A DNA stretch of 64,000 nucleotides from Pedosphaera parvula Ellin514. Lineage in GTDB: Bacteria; Verrucomicrobiota; Verrucomicrobiia; Limisphaerales; Pedosphaeraceae. The translations under genes and the position numbers were made by a program. Under the pieces are notes generated by a model. That model ran no database searches and had not been told where the DNA came from. It was given only the letters and a program-made list of their open reading frames with translations. Position 1 is the first letter of the stretch. Each line of letters starts with the position of its first letter. Positions 26,938-36,260 of this stretch are shown piece after piece. The DNA is taken from the NCBI RefSeq assembly GCF_000172555.1, contig NZ_ABOX02000002.1, positions 124,001 through 188,000 on the forward strand, written 5' to 3'.

Positions 26938-27413
26938 AATTCATGATGTTCAGACTGGTTTACTCCTCCTCAACATTGCCGAAGGCATTTTCAGATGAAC
27001 TGAGTTGTTTTCCTCCCGTTGAAGAGAATTTTACATCGATTGTCGAATGGTTTCCTAGGGAGTGAAATTCTCCGTTACAGAATCATGAATACCCCATGCA
27101 TCACTTTGGTTTCAAAATCGAAGAGAATCATTCACTTTCTTAAAACGGGTTGGCTGAAGTCAATAGTAGGATAAGCCTCGGCTGCTATTAGGCCCTTTAC
27201 TCCACTGGCGATTTGCTTCCTTTGCAATCAGGGTGCAATCGGGTTTGGACACGCGCTTGATTGCGATTGGTTGTCCAAACTCCGGGAAGCTCCCGTTTCT
27301 GTTGTGCAAACCAAAGGAATACCACAGATGCCAACTCCATGAATCTGCTAGTCGGCTTGATGACGGCGCTTCTCCGCTTGAAAAAGATCAGCCTGTTTTA
27401 AAAGGAAATTAAT
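26938..27413. other. intergenic region between NRPS operon and purU-like gene
   Basis: 476 bases between divergent start codons. It must hold the promoters of the minus-strand NRPS operon and the plus-strand purU-like gene. I see no coding frame of interest. A perfect 9-bp inverted repeat with a 20-base spacer lies at 27243-27280 and a GCAATC direct repeat just upstream. AAAGGAAAT precedes the purU ATG as a Shine-Dalgarno. No convincing -35/-10 pair could be fixed by eye. Confidence 0.5.
27243..27280. repeat. perfect 9-bp inverted repeat, 20-base spacer, upstream of purU-like gene
   Basis: GTTTGGACA (27243-27251) is matched by TGTCCAAAC (27272-27280). Inside and around it GCAATC occurs twice upstream and GATTGC once, so a more elaborate fold (CAATCG with CGATTG) is possible. 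It could be an operator pair or an RNA hairpin in the 5' leader. I do not recognise it as a known riboswitch. Confidence 0.5.
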
Positions 27414-28469
27414 ATGACAAAAATGGCAACAATAACTGTTATTGGCAGGGATAAGGCAGGAGTAGTGGCTCGGGTGACCAAACACCTGTTCGAGGGAGGA
27501 GCAAACATTGAAGCGTTGGAAGAGCAGGTAACCCGGGGACAGTTCAGTATGGTGATCCAGGCTTCCTGGGAATTAAACCAGTTTAGCCTGGCGATGCTGC
27601 AGTCGGGCTTATGCCGTCTCGCGCAGCAACTCGAGATGGAAATATCAGTTCATGTGACTGAGCCTCACCAGGAGCAACGCATGGCCCTCATGGTAACACG
27701 TGAACCGCATTGCCTGGAAGCTTTGCTCTCCAATCATCGCCTGGCCGAATTAAAAGCTATTCCGTCGATTGTTCTCTCCAACTGCCCAGATCTGGAGCCA
27801 ATTGCCAGGGAAAACGATGTGCCTTTTGCATTCGTACCCTGGCATGAGCGCAAACAGGGAGAGAGGGAAGCGCTTGCCATCTTGCAAAAGCACAACACGG
27901 ACTTCATCGTCCTGGCCCGCTTCATGAAAGTTCTTTCCCACAATTTTGTGTGGCGGTATCCAAAAAAGATTATCAATATTCATCCCTCCCTGCTTCCCAG
28001 CTTTCCGGGCGCACAAGCGTATCGTCAGGCGTGGGAACGGGGGGTAAAGATTATTGGAGTAACGGCGCATTTCGTGACCATGGATCTGGATGAAGGTCCA
28101 ATTATTGCCCAAGGCAGTTTTTCCGTGCAAAAAAACATGCGGCTGCCAGACATCATCAAAGAGGGCCAAAAGCACGAAGCCCACATCCTCACACAAGCCG
28201 TGAACCTTTATCTTTCCAAACAGTTGGAAATATCCTGGGGGATCGTAAGTGAGATTGACAAAAGCGAAAACAACCCGGCAGCGGTTTCTAAACTGATTGC
28301 TCGCGAGAGGGATGCGGGGTTATCTTTTGAGAAGCCATCGGCAACAAAGAGTTTGTCTTTTGCTGGTGAGATTCCGATGCCCCCGGACGGGCTACGCTTT
28401 GATGGTGCTCAATTCACTCAGCGCTCGACGGTAATCTTTTCGTTGCAAGCAGCGTTGGATTCTCAGTGA
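27414..28469 (+). CDS. purU: formyltetrahydrofolate deformylase-like protein (PurU)
   Basis: 351 aa. An N-terminal ACT domain (TITVIGRDKAGVVARVT, about 5-85) is followed by a formyl-transferase catalytic domain (about 90-285). The catalytic trio is present: Asn188 and His190 in INIHPSLLPSFPG, and Asp226 in MDLDEGPI. PurU hydrolyses 10-formyl-THF to formate and THF, supplying formate for purine synthesis. The protein is about 60 residues longer than usual at its C-terminus (beyond about 290), with no recognised motif. It is divergent from the NRPS operon; a related formyl transfer role there is possible but unsupported. ATG at 27414 has the upstream AAAGGAAAT. Its 3' end overlaps the convergent sulfatase gene by 7 bases. 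Confidence 0.9.
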   Translation: MTKMATITVIGRDKAGVVARVTKHLFEGGANIEALEEQVTRGQFSMVIQASWELNQFSLAMLQSGLCRLAQQLEMEISVHVTEPHQEQRMALMVTREPHCLEALLSNHRLAELKAIPSIVLSNCPDLEPIARENDVPFAFVPWHERKQGEREALAILQKHNTDFIVLARFMKVLSHNFVWRYPKKIINIHPSLLPSFPGAQAYRQAWERGVKIIGVTAHFVTMDLDEGPIIAQGSFSVQKNMRLPDIIKEGQKHEAHILTQAVNLYLSKQLEISWGIVSEIDKSENNPAAVSKLIARERDAGLSFEKPSATKSLSFAGEIPMPPDGLRFDGAQFTQRSTVIFSLQAALDSQ

Positions 28470-30211
28470 CCATTAAATGCTGATTGAGGCGCTGCGTTCG
28501 TAATTTGAGCGGGAATTATCGGGCGTTCACGCGGGAGTTGATCAAAAGGCAGGACATGGCAGCGTTTGGCCCAGGCGTCATATAGGTTTGCCATCTCCTT
28601 GACTTTGTCTGGATGAAAGGAGGTCAGATTGTTTTGTTCAGTTCGATCCGCGCTGCTGTCATAAAGTTCCCATTCTTGTCCCTGGCGGGCCACGAGTTTC
28701 CACTGTTGCAGCCGGACAGCCCGGTTGCCCTCGTGTTCCCAAAAGATGGGGGAGGGGTGCAAGCGGTCTTTTCCCTCGAAGATGGGGAGAAGACTTTTGC
28801 CTTCCAGAGGTTGAATTGCACGGCCTTCGTAATTATCGGGATGCGCGGCACTGGCAATTTCGACCAACGTCGGCATGATGTCGGTAACGTGCGCGAGCTG
28901 GTCAGACACAACCCCTGACTGTTTGATGCCTGCTGGCCAGCGTGCGATGAATGGCGAGGCGATGCCACCTTCATGCGTGAAGTGTTTGTAAAGCAGAAAC
29001 GGTGTGTCGCTGACATTTGCCCATGGTATGCCGTAGCTTTGCCAGACATTGTCCGGCCCTGCGAATACTGCATGATTGTTATTACCGACAGAGATGTGCC
29101 TTCCGTCGCGCGTCCGGCTGGGGACATCATACCAATTTGGCTCGATGGGCTCCGCGCAAGCCCCATTGTCAGAGAAAAAAATCACCAGTGTATTTTGTTC
29201 GATTCCCTTCCGTTTTAGTGTTTCGAGAATATTTCCCACACCGTTGTCGAGGTTTTCGACCATGGCTGCGTAAGTCGCCATCCGATTTGCCTCCCATTCT
29301 TTATCCACCACACTGCTCCAGGCCGGCACGCGCGGATCCCGCGGCGACAAGGGCCATTTTTTATTCAAAAGACCCATCTCCATCTGGCGCTGATAACGGT
29401 TGGAACGGATTGTGTCCCAACCGGCCAGATAGCGTTGCCGATATTTGGCGATGTCTTTTTCCGGTGCCTGTAACGGCCAGTGCGGCGCCGTATAGGCGAC
29501 GAAGAGAAAGAACGGCTTTTTGTTCCCCGCAAGGCGGTTGATGTCGGCAACGGCGTGTTCCGTGATCGCATGGGTGTAGTAAAAGTTGGTGCCTTCCGGA
29601 CGAATGGGCGTGTTGTTGCGCACCAATGAAAACGGGTCATAGTAGCTGCCGACGCCGTGGATGGTCCCGAAATAATCTTCGAAGCCGCGCTGGACGGGCC
29701 AACTGTTCTTGTTATCCCAGAAGGGTTCGTCAGATTCGTGATTCAACTGTTTTTTACCGTCGAAATGAATGTGGCTTAAATGCCATTTGCCAACCATGGC
29801 TGTGTGGTAGTCAGCCCGGCGCAATTCTTCCGCAATCGTGAGACAGTTTTGGCCGAGCTCGCCGCGATAGCCGGGGATGCCGCGATCTTCCATCATGTTG
29901 CCAATTCCGGCCTGTTGCGGATATAATCCCGTGAGCAACGCCGCCCGGGACGGACAACAGCGCGGGGTGGTGTAAAACTGCGTCATACGCAGTCCTTCAG
30001 CCGCCAAGTGATCCAGATGCGGGGTGGAAATTTCCGAGCCAAAGCAACCGAGATCAGAGAATCCAAGGTCGTCGGCCAAAATCAAAACAATGTTTGGTGG
30101 CGTCGCACTGGTTTCAGCCGCCAAACCTTTGAAACTCAGCTGCTCCAACAATGCAAAAACCAAAATCCACCGCCAAACATGGAATAATCCAGCCAGATGC
30201 TTTTTACTCAT
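28463..30211 (-). CDS. secreted arylsulfatase-family sulfatase
   Basis: 582 aa with an N-terminal hydrophobic signal (WILVFALLEQLSF). NIVLILADDLGFSDLGC (about 40-56) is the start of the sulfatase domain with the metal-binding Asp pair. The formylglycine motif C-x-P-S-R is at Cys85 (CCPSRAALLTG), so an anaerobic-type or FGE maturase is needed elsewhere. Metal/substrate motifs continue (GKWHLSH; FFSDNGACAE). The C-terminal subdomain with WKLVARQGQEWELYD is normal for the family, and length is complete. It would remove sulfate esters from polysaccharides or aryl sulfates in the periplasm or outside. Divergent from the glutaminase-like gene at 30400. Confidence 0.93.
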   Translation of the reverse strand: MSKKHLAGLFHVWRWILVFALLEQLSFKGLAAETSATPPNIVLILADDLGFSDLGCFGSEISTPHLDHLAAEGLRMTQFYTTPRCCPSRAALLTGLYPQQAGIGNMMEDRGIPGYRGELGQNCLTIAEELRRADYHTAMVGKWHLSHIHFDGKKQLNHESDEPFWDNKNSWPVQRGFEDYFGTIHGVGSYYDPFSLVRNNTPIRPEGTNFYYTHAITEHAVADINRLAGNKKPFFLFVAYTAPHWPLQAPEKDIAKYRQRYLAGWDTIRSNRYQRQMEMGLLNKKWPLSPRDPRVPAWSSVVDKEWEANRMATYAAMVENLDNGVGNILETLKRKGIEQNTLVIFFSDNGACAEPIEPNWYDVPSRTRDGRHISVGNNNHAVFAGPDNVWQSYGIPWANVSDTPFLLYKHFTHEGGIASPFIARWPAGIKQSGVVSDQLAHVTDIMPTLVEIASAAHPDNYEGRAIQPLEGKSLLPIFEGKDRLHPSPIFWEHEGNRAVRLQQWKLVARQGQEWELYDSSADRTEQNNLTSFHPDKVKEMANLYDAWAKRCHVLPFDQLPRERPIIPAQITNAAPQSAFNGH

Positions 30212-30399
30212 AAAACGGTTCGTCCAGCATAAGCAGTCCGGGGCAGCGACTCAATCGTCCAAAACGACGACCCAAAAAGGTGATTGAACAAAATAGCGGA
30301 ACTTTGCTCATTTTGTTTGCCTGACTGCATCATCTTCATGGAGGATACGATTTTGATCAAGTATTGCATAGTTTCTTGTGGTCACCACAACTGACAAAA

Positions 30400-32991
30400 A
30401 TGATGATTAGAACTCTTTTGAACCGTCGCGCGGTCGCGTTAAGCGTTGCCGTGCTGTTTAGCACTGTTTGCTGCAGCCTTCATGCTGAAACCTTCCGGCC
30501 ACCGTCCGTCCCGCTGGTGGCGTGTGATCCATACTTCAGCCTTTGGTCGCCAGCAGATAAACTGACCGATGCCGACACAACACACTGGACGGGCAAGGTG
30601 CAGCGTATGACCGGGTTGGTAAAAATCGATGGAAAGAATTTTCGCATTATGGGGATGGAGCCGGGGAATGTTCCGGCGTTGCCACAGACTGGTCTGGAAG
30701 TCTTGCCAACGCGGACAATCTACAGCTTTGAAGGGCAGGGTATCCATCTTACGCTCACGTTCATGACGGCGGCTTTGCCGGAGGATTTGGATTTATTGTC
30801 GCGCCCGGTGACTTATCTGACGTGGGAATCGCACTCAACCGACAACCAAAAGCACAAAGTTGCGGCTTACTTCGATGCGTATGGAGCAATGGCCTGCAAC
30901 ACGCCAGATCAAGCCGTCAATTTTAACCAGGCTGGCTCCGGAAAAATCAAAGCGTGGCGTGTCGGCACGGTGGAGCAGCCCATCCTGCAGAAGCGCGGCG
31001 ACGATTTGCGGATTGACTGGGGTTATTTCTATGTGGCGATGGCCGACAATGGGCATGGAAGTTTGACTGCCAACAAAGTTGAGGCGACGCGAACCGGTTT
31101 TATGACCGATGGAAAATTGCCTGCTCCCGCGGCCGAGGCTGCGCTGCAAAACAACAACCGCAACGACACTGTGCTGGCCTTCGCCGCGAAATTGGATTGC
31201 GCCAAAAACACCGTCGGCACGGCCTGGCTGATGCTTGCATATGACGATCTGTATTCCATCCAATACATGCGGAAAAATCTGCGTCCATATTGGAGGCGCA
31301 ATGGATGGGAGCCGGCAGACCTTTTGAAAGCGTCGGCCCGAGATTATGCCTTGTTGCAAAAACGCTGCGCGGCATTTGACGACGAACTGATGAATGATTT
31401 GCGAAATGTCGGTGGAGAAAATTACGCCAAACTGGGCGCGCTGGCGTACCGCCAATGTTTCGCCGCCGGAAAATTTATTGCCGATGAAAACGGCCAGCCG
31501 CTGCAGTTCTGCAAGGAAAATCACTCCAACGGTTGCATCAGCACGTCCGATGTGTTTTACCCGATGTCGCCACAATTTCTGTTGTTCGGCCCGACGCTGG
31601 CAAAGTCGTTCATCGTTCCGTTCATGAATTATGCCGCCAGCGAACGCTGGAAATTTCCTTTCGCACCGCATGACCTTGGCACCTATCCCAAGGCGAATGG
31701 CCAGGTTTACGGCGATGGCGAGCACGGCGTTAACAACCAGATGCCGGTTGAGGAAAGCGGAAACCTGCTGTGCCTTTTTGCGGCCGTTGCGGAGATGGAG
31801 GGCAATGCCGATTTTGCCGGGATTTACTGGAAACAGCTGGAGCAGTGGGCGAATTACCTGAAGGAAAAGGGTTTTGACCCTGAGAAACAACTTTGCACGG
31901 ACGACTTTGCTGGCCATCTTGCGCACAATGTGAACCTGAGTGTAAAAGCCATCTGCGGCCTGGGTTCCTTTGCCAGGCTGTGCGAAATGCGCGGTGACAA
32001 GGCCAAGGCCGATGAATATTTCAAACTTGCGCGCGAGTTTGCCCAACGCTGGGTGAAAGAGGCTGATGACGGCGACCATTTCCGCCTGGCGTTCGACAAA
32101 CCCGGTACCTGGAGTCAGAAGTATAATCTGGTTTGGGATGGTGTGCTCGGTCTGAACCTATTCCCGAAGGAAGTCATGCGCAAGGAAATGGATTTTTATA
32201 AGAAGACGCAGAACGCATTCGGCCTGCCGCTCGACAACCGCCAGACTTACACCAAGTTGGACTGGATCACCTGGACCGCAACACTCACGGAGAACCGTGA
32301 GGACTTCAATGCGTTGCTCGCCCCGATCATACATTTCTTGAACCAGACGCCAGATCGCTCAGCGATGACCGACTGGTATCAGACCAAGTCGGCGAAAAAA
32401 GTTGGGTTCGATGCACGCCCGGTGGTGGGCGGCGTCTTCATGCGGATGCTTTACGAGAAACCGGTCTGGCAGAAGTATGCAAAACGCGATAAAACGAAAG
32501 CCACGGGCTGGGCGGCGATGCCCAAGCTACCCGGATTCGAGGCGGTTTTGCCGGCGGCGGATACCAAACCGGGGTTGTGGCGTTACACAACCAGCCAGCC
32601 TGCGACAAACTGGTTCACTCCAGAATTTGATGCGTCCAGTTGGTCGGAAGGCCAGAGCGGTTTCGGCAGGACACGAAACTCCGCTGCGATCGTCAACACG
32701 GTTTGGACCGCGGACGACATCTGGCTGCGACGCGAAGTGGAATTGAAGGGGAGCAAGTGGGATGAGCTGCTCGGCTGGCTGCATCACGACGATGACACGG
32801 AGGTTTATGTCAACGGTGTTCTGGCAATCAAAACGACTGGTGCCACCGGTGCGTATGAAGATTTTTCGTTTAATCGCCGTGGTCGGACGGCTATTCAGCC
32901 CGGCAAGAATGTGATCGCCATCCATTGCCGTAATACAGGCGGCGAGCAATACATTGATTTCGGGTTGGTGAGATCCAAGGCCGCCAATTGA
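30400..32991 (+). CDS. secreted glutaminase A (GtaA)-family / DUF4965 protein with C-terminal beta-sandwich
   Basis: 863 aa from ATG 30400; an earlier in-frame start at 30364 is a TTG and is less likely. A signal peptide (AVALSVAVLFSTVCC, cleavage near LHAETF) is followed by the DUF4964/DUF5127 region (PPSVPLVACDPYFSLWSPAD near 30-50), DUF4965 (FAPHDLGTYPKANGQVYGDG) and the DUF1793-type alpha/alpha barrel end (KAICGLGSFARLCE; NLVWDGVLGLNLFP). The fungal member GtaA is a glutaminase, but bacterial homologues are mostly uncharacterised and may act on glycans. From about residue 710 an extra galactose-binding-like beta-sandwich is attached (LHHDDDTEVYVNGV, NVIAIHCRNTGG). Gene is complete; stop overlaps the start of a small frame at 32991. 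Confidence 0.88.
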   Translation: MMIRTLLNRRAVALSVAVLFSTVCCSLHAETFRPPSVPLVACDPYFSLWSPADKLTDADTTHWTGKVQRMTGLVKIDGKNFRIMGMEPGNVPALPQTGLEVLPTRTIYSFEGQGIHLTLTFMTAALPEDLDLLSRPVTYLTWESHSTDNQKHKVAAYFDAYGAMACNTPDQAVNFNQAGSGKIKAWRVGTVEQPILQKRGDDLRIDWGYFYVAMADNGHGSLTANKVEATRTGFMTDGKLPAPAAEAALQNNNRNDTVLAFAAKLDCAKNTVGTAWLMLAYDDLYSIQYMRKNLRPYWRRNGWEPADLLKASARDYALLQKRCAAFDDELMNDLRNVGGENYAKLGALAYRQCFAAGKFIADENGQPLQFCKENHSNGCISTSDVFYPMSPQFLLFGPTLAKSFIVPFMNYAASERWKFPFAPHDLGTYPKANGQVYGDGEHGVNNQMPVEESGNLLCLFAAVAEMEGNADFAGIYWKQLEQWANYLKEKGFDPEKQLCTDDFAGHLAHNVNLSVKAICGLGSFARLCEMRGDKAKADEYFKLAREFAQRWVKEADDGDHFRLAFDKPGTWSQKYNLVWDGVLGLNLFPKEVMRKEMDFYKKTQNAFGLPLDNRQTYTKLDWITWTATLTENREDFNALLAPIIHFLNQTPDRSAMTDWYQTKSAKKVGFDARPVVGGVFMRMLYEKPVWQKYAKRDKTKATGWAAMPKLPGFEAVLPAADTKPGLWRYTTSQPATNWFTPEFDASSWSEGQSGFGRTRNSAAIVNTVWTADDIWLRREVELKGSKWDELLGWLHHDDDTEVYVNGVLAIKTTGATGAYEDFSFNRRGRTAIQPGKNVIAIHCRNTGGEQYIDFGLVRSKAAN

Positions 32992-33113
32992 TGGATGACC
33001 TTGCAGGCCAACGAATCATCGCCGGCCTGCAAAATCAAATGGCGTCCGGGCCTGGTTATCGCCGGGCGTTTGAAACGTACTGCGAACAGTTGATCCGCCA
33101 CCTTCCGGATTAG
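32991..33113 (+). CDS. possible 40-residue small protein
   Basis: A short frame starts at an ATG that overlaps the preceding TGA (TGATG) and encodes 40 residues ending CEQLIRHLPD. The tight coupling is suggestive and the composition is protein-like, but the frame overlaps a 9-bp hairpin at 33001-33032 and I recognise no family. Low confidence. Confidence 0.25.
   Translation: MDDLAGQRIIAGLQNQMASGPGYRRAFETYCEQLIRHLPD
33001..33032. repeat. 9-bp perfect inverted repeat between convergent genes
   Basis: TTGCAGGCC (33001-33009) pairs with GGCCTGCAA (33024-33032) across a 14-base loop. It lies just past the glutaminase-like stop and before the convergent ATPase fragment, a position fitting a transcription terminator, but no T tract follows on either side. 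Confidence 0.4.
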
Positions 33114-33271
33114 TAGGTTCCTGTCCGTCCACTCTCCCTTAACGCGACGGAATCGAACGGGGTTATGCTCACTGAACTTGAGATAGCCACAATAAAAGAA
33201 CGGTTCCGTTTATTTCGACGCGACAAGCTGGTTAAAGGCAAGGCCAGCATCTACCACCTGGAGAATTCAAT

Positions 33272-34081
33272 TCAGCGATGGCAACAATTTCCATGTGCCA
33301 TACCCGCCGCGATCGGCACTTCAATGGTGAGCATCCGGCGACTCAAGCTCAACCAGGCTGATTTCCAATAATCTGAAGCGCCGTAAAAAATGACCGGCAA
33401 GACCAAGGCGAAACTGAGATAAGCAAATAACTTTTTGAAATATTGAATGTCGAGTCCAAGATAGGAAGAGATGCTGAATAGCATGATGTTGCCAAACGCG
33501 AAGCCGGCAATGCCAAGTTGCAGCCAGAGACGGCGAGAAACAGGACTTCTCCCGCCCTCCAAGTCGGAAAGCTTAAGATCCGGCTCGTATCCGAGCGAAG
33601 CCAGCAAATCCACCAACTCGCCCAACCCTACTTTTTGGCGTTCAAACGAAATCGAGATTTCCTTTCGGGGAAAGTTGACATGGGACTGACCAATGCCTGG
33701 CTTGAGGCGAAAGAGATTTTCCAGCAACCAAACACAGGCAATGCAGTGAATCGCTGGAATGTGGAAAGTAACTTGAGTGATTTTGTCGTCTGAAAAGTTT
33801 ACCAGTTTTTCACGGACAGCCGGTTCGTCCAAAAATGCAAATTGGTCTTTTGTTCCAACCTTCTTAATACGAACCCCGGCGTTCTCGGATAAACTATAGA
33901 AATCAGTCAGTCCGTTTTCACTCAGGATTTCAAAAACGGTTAAACATCCGTGGCAGCAAAAAGCTTTCTCCTCTTTACAAAGAATGCTGGCGTTGCAGGG
34001 TGAGCCGCAGTGGAAGCACTGCTGGGCTTGCCCGCGCTGCCTGTCGTTACTCGACGCTGTTGTTTGCAAAGCTGTATCCAT
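33272..34081 (-). pseudogene. truncated FixI/CopA-type heavy-metal P1B-ATPase (N-terminal third)
   Basis: 269 codons where the family has about 750-850 aa. The N-terminus has the FixI/CcoI-type Cys-rich metal-binding segment (CFHCGSPC...FCCHGC, about 22-45), then a ferredoxin-like heavy-metal domain with IHCIACVWLLEN (about 110-122), then four predicted membrane helices starting near residue 190. It ends soon after LTIEVPIAAGM, where the family normally continues into the next helices; the actuator, CPC, phosphorylation and ATP-binding parts are all absent. No continuation is visible in other frames downstream, so this is a deletion or recombination break near 33300 rather than a simple frameshift. 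FixI normally supplies copper to cbb3 oxidases. Confidence 0.82.
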
Positions 34082-34339
34082 TAAACGTCATTAAAGTAAT
34101 CAAGAGCGGAGATGGGGGCTTAACCTCTATTGCCATTCGCTAAGCAGTTTTTGCTCGGATGTTGGTGTTAATGGTGATTGGGCTCGGAGGCAAATGAGAT
34201 TCAGCTTTAGTTGCCTAATCGAAGCCGTAGATGCATTTCGCTTCGAATGCTCTGCAAGCGCCTTGTTCAGAAGCAAAAGCGAGAGGAAGACCGATGCTGA
34301 AAATCAACAACCGTCTTCCTGTCAGGATTAGATGAACTG

Positions 34340-35413
34340 TCAGATGGCAACCGGTTGGAAGCTGTTGCGACGCTCCTCAGGGCTCTGGTGAACATTGTCA
34401 GCCATGAAGCGTTTGGTCATATTCTCGAGAGCGACGATCCACAGCGGATGTTCATTGAGGCAGGGTATCATCGTGTCACTCGTCCCACCGGAATGGAGAA
34501 AAGTCTCGCGACCTCTCATGCCAATCTCCTCGAGTGTCTCAAGGCAATCGGACACGAAAGCGGGACAAATCACGAGGAGTTTTTTGACGCCACCCCTCGC
34601 CAGTCGTTCCAATTCCTTGTCTGTGTATGGCGTCAGCCAGGGATCGCGTCCCAGGCGGGATTGAAAAGCGATGGAATATTTTCCTTCCGGGATCCCTGCC
34701 TGTTTCACGAACGCTTTCATCGTTTGAAAACATTGAGCACGGTAGCAGGTGGCATGTGCCGAACTGGGAGTTTCACAGCAATTCTTCACCTTCAAACAGT
34801 GACAACCTGTCGTGTCAGACTTTCGCAGGTGCCGTTCAGGGATGCCGTGAAAACTGAAGAGCAGGTGGTCGAAATCACGTTTTATATAATCTTCCGCGCT
34901 GGCTACGAGTGCGTTGTTGTAATCCAGGGCATTATAATAAGGCGGCTGAACCACGATCTTCATCAGGGGCGACTGGCGTGCCGTGACTTCCCTGACACGA
35001 ACGACAGCCGACTCGTAGCTCGACATGGCGTAATGTGGAAACAGCGGTATGACCAGCAGTTCATCAACGCCCTGGTAATGCAGTTCGTTTATGGCTTCTG
35101 CAACCGATGGGCTTTGATGACGCATGGCCAGTTCGACTGGAATCGAAAGCCGCGCCTGCAACGCTCCTTTTAGGTTTTTGCTGGTGACGACGAGTGGTGA
35201 ACCTGCCGTTGTCCAAATACTTTTATACGCGTGCGCTGATGCCTTGGGCCGCTTCGGGAGGATGGCGAAATGAACAATGCCGAAGCGAATCGGCCACGGT
35301 GTGTCGAGAACGCGACCGTCCATTAGAAACTCACGGAGGTATTTGCGAACCGCCGGAACGGAAGGAGAATCCGGCGAGCCAAGATTGATTAAGAGAACGC
35401 CTTGTTTAGTCAT
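34340..35413 (-). CDS. hemH: ferrochelatase
   Basis: 357 aa, full length. GVLLINLGSPDSP at the N-terminus and LLFSFHGIPERH near 195, with the metal-binding His, are ferrochelatase signatures; CHCLKVKNCCE and the following Cys-rich stretch match the region between the two lobes; the C-terminal PAFVSDCLETLEEI with its conserved Glu completes the active site. It inserts Fe2+ into protoporphyrin IX (or coproporphyrin III) as a last step of haem synthesis, in the cytoplasm or at the membrane. The ATG overlaps the stop of the upstream protoporphyrinogen-oxidase fragment (ATGA), so the two were an operon. Confidence 0.95.
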   Translation of the reverse strand: MTKQGVLLINLGSPDSPSVPAVRKYLREFLMDGRVLDTPWPIRFGIVHFAILPKRPKASAHAYKSIWTTAGSPLVVTSKNLKGALQARLSIPVELAMRHQSPSVAEAINELHYQGVDELLVIPLFPHYAMSSYESAVVRVREVTARQSPLMKIVVQPPYYNALDYNNALVASAEDYIKRDFDHLLFSFHGIPERHLRKSDTTGCHCLKVKNCCETPSSAHATCYRAQCFQTMKAFVKQAGIPEGKYSIAFQSRLGRDPWLTPYTDKELERLARGGVKKLLVICPAFVSDCLETLEEIGMRGRETFLHSGGTSDTMIPCLNEHPLWIVALENMTKRFMADNVHQSPEERRNSFQPVAI

Positions 35414-36147
35414 GCAGTAGCCAGGTCTGGGGAAGTGTGTGAATGAGAATGTTTGAAAAACTGAACGATTTGTGTCGCCGCCTTTTCTGCCGAGGCGATG
35501 GAATCACCAACCGAAATGCCGTCGCGATAGTGGCCGGCGAAATACAGCCCGGGAGCACTGGCTTCGATGCGATTCATGAGTTCCTTGAACTTTCCAAAAC
35601 CGACGTCGTATTGAGGAATTGATTGCCGGAAAGTTGAGTAATGCTCAAAAGTCGGACTTCCCGTTACGCCTAGAAGACGCTTCAAATCTTCCAAGACCAG
35701 ACGGCGCAAAGCTGGCCTGTCAGTCAAAGCAAGATCTGGATTTCTACAACCACCGACGAAACACGTGAGAGTGACATGCCCATCCGGAGCACGGTTCGGA
35801 AAGAGCGACGATGAAAAGAGGACGCCAAGGATATTCATTTGCTCCACCGCCGGAACGAGGACCCCGAAGCCATCGAGCGGATGTGCGACCTTGTCGCGCC
35901 GGAAGCCAAGGACAATACTTGCGATCGGTGGATGTTTTATTTCTTCGAACGAAAGCGAAGGAGCCGAATTTGTTCTCAGCAGAACCTTTGTCAGGCAATG
36001 TGCAGGAGCTGCGAGAACTACCGCGCCATATTCGTTTATTCCATCTTTCGAAAAGACACGCCAGCCGTTGGGAATTTCCTCCAGCTCTTGAACCAGATTG
36101 TTTAAGCGAATGCAGTCTGCGAGCTGATGTTGCAGGGCATCAACCAA
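35410..36147 (-). pseudogene. hemG/hemY: protoporphyrinogen oxidase, 5'-truncated
   Basis: The frame encodes about 245 residues matching the C-terminal half of HemY/PPOX: LVDALQHQLAD at the start corresponds to the 'G..LV.AL...L' segment in the middle of the family, and the end GLYFAGHYRDGISVGDSIASAEKAA is the C-terminal FAD-binding motif. The usual protein is about 450-470 aa with an N-terminal Rossmann GxGxxG; that half is missing. The only in-frame start is a TTG at 36147, and a TGA lies nine bases further upstream. The upstream gene (36261-37181) is unrelated, so sequence was lost between about 36165 and 36260. Protein is unlikely to bind FAD, so hemH may now depend on another promoter or on read-through. 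Confidence 0.8.
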
Positions 36148-36260
36148 ATCCTGGAGGCTTCACCCGGATTGTCACAGTCTTTGCATTTCTTGTCCTAATG
36201 GGCGTTGCTGAAAGGTGCCTCTGCTGGCTGTCTCCTGGCCCAGGTGGTTGTCACCATGGC

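Noticed and set aside
27281-27413. Tetrahydrofolate riboswitch before purU
   Set aside because: I could not find the conserved THF-riboswitch core by eye; only a simple inverted repeat is visible upstream.
30835-32079. 414-codon open frame on the minus strand
   Set aside because: Antisense to the intact glutaminase-like gene, no start context and composition mirrors the sense codons; a shadow frame.
34355-35173. 272-codon plus-strand frame
   Set aside because: Antisense to ferrochelatase, whose motifs are complete.
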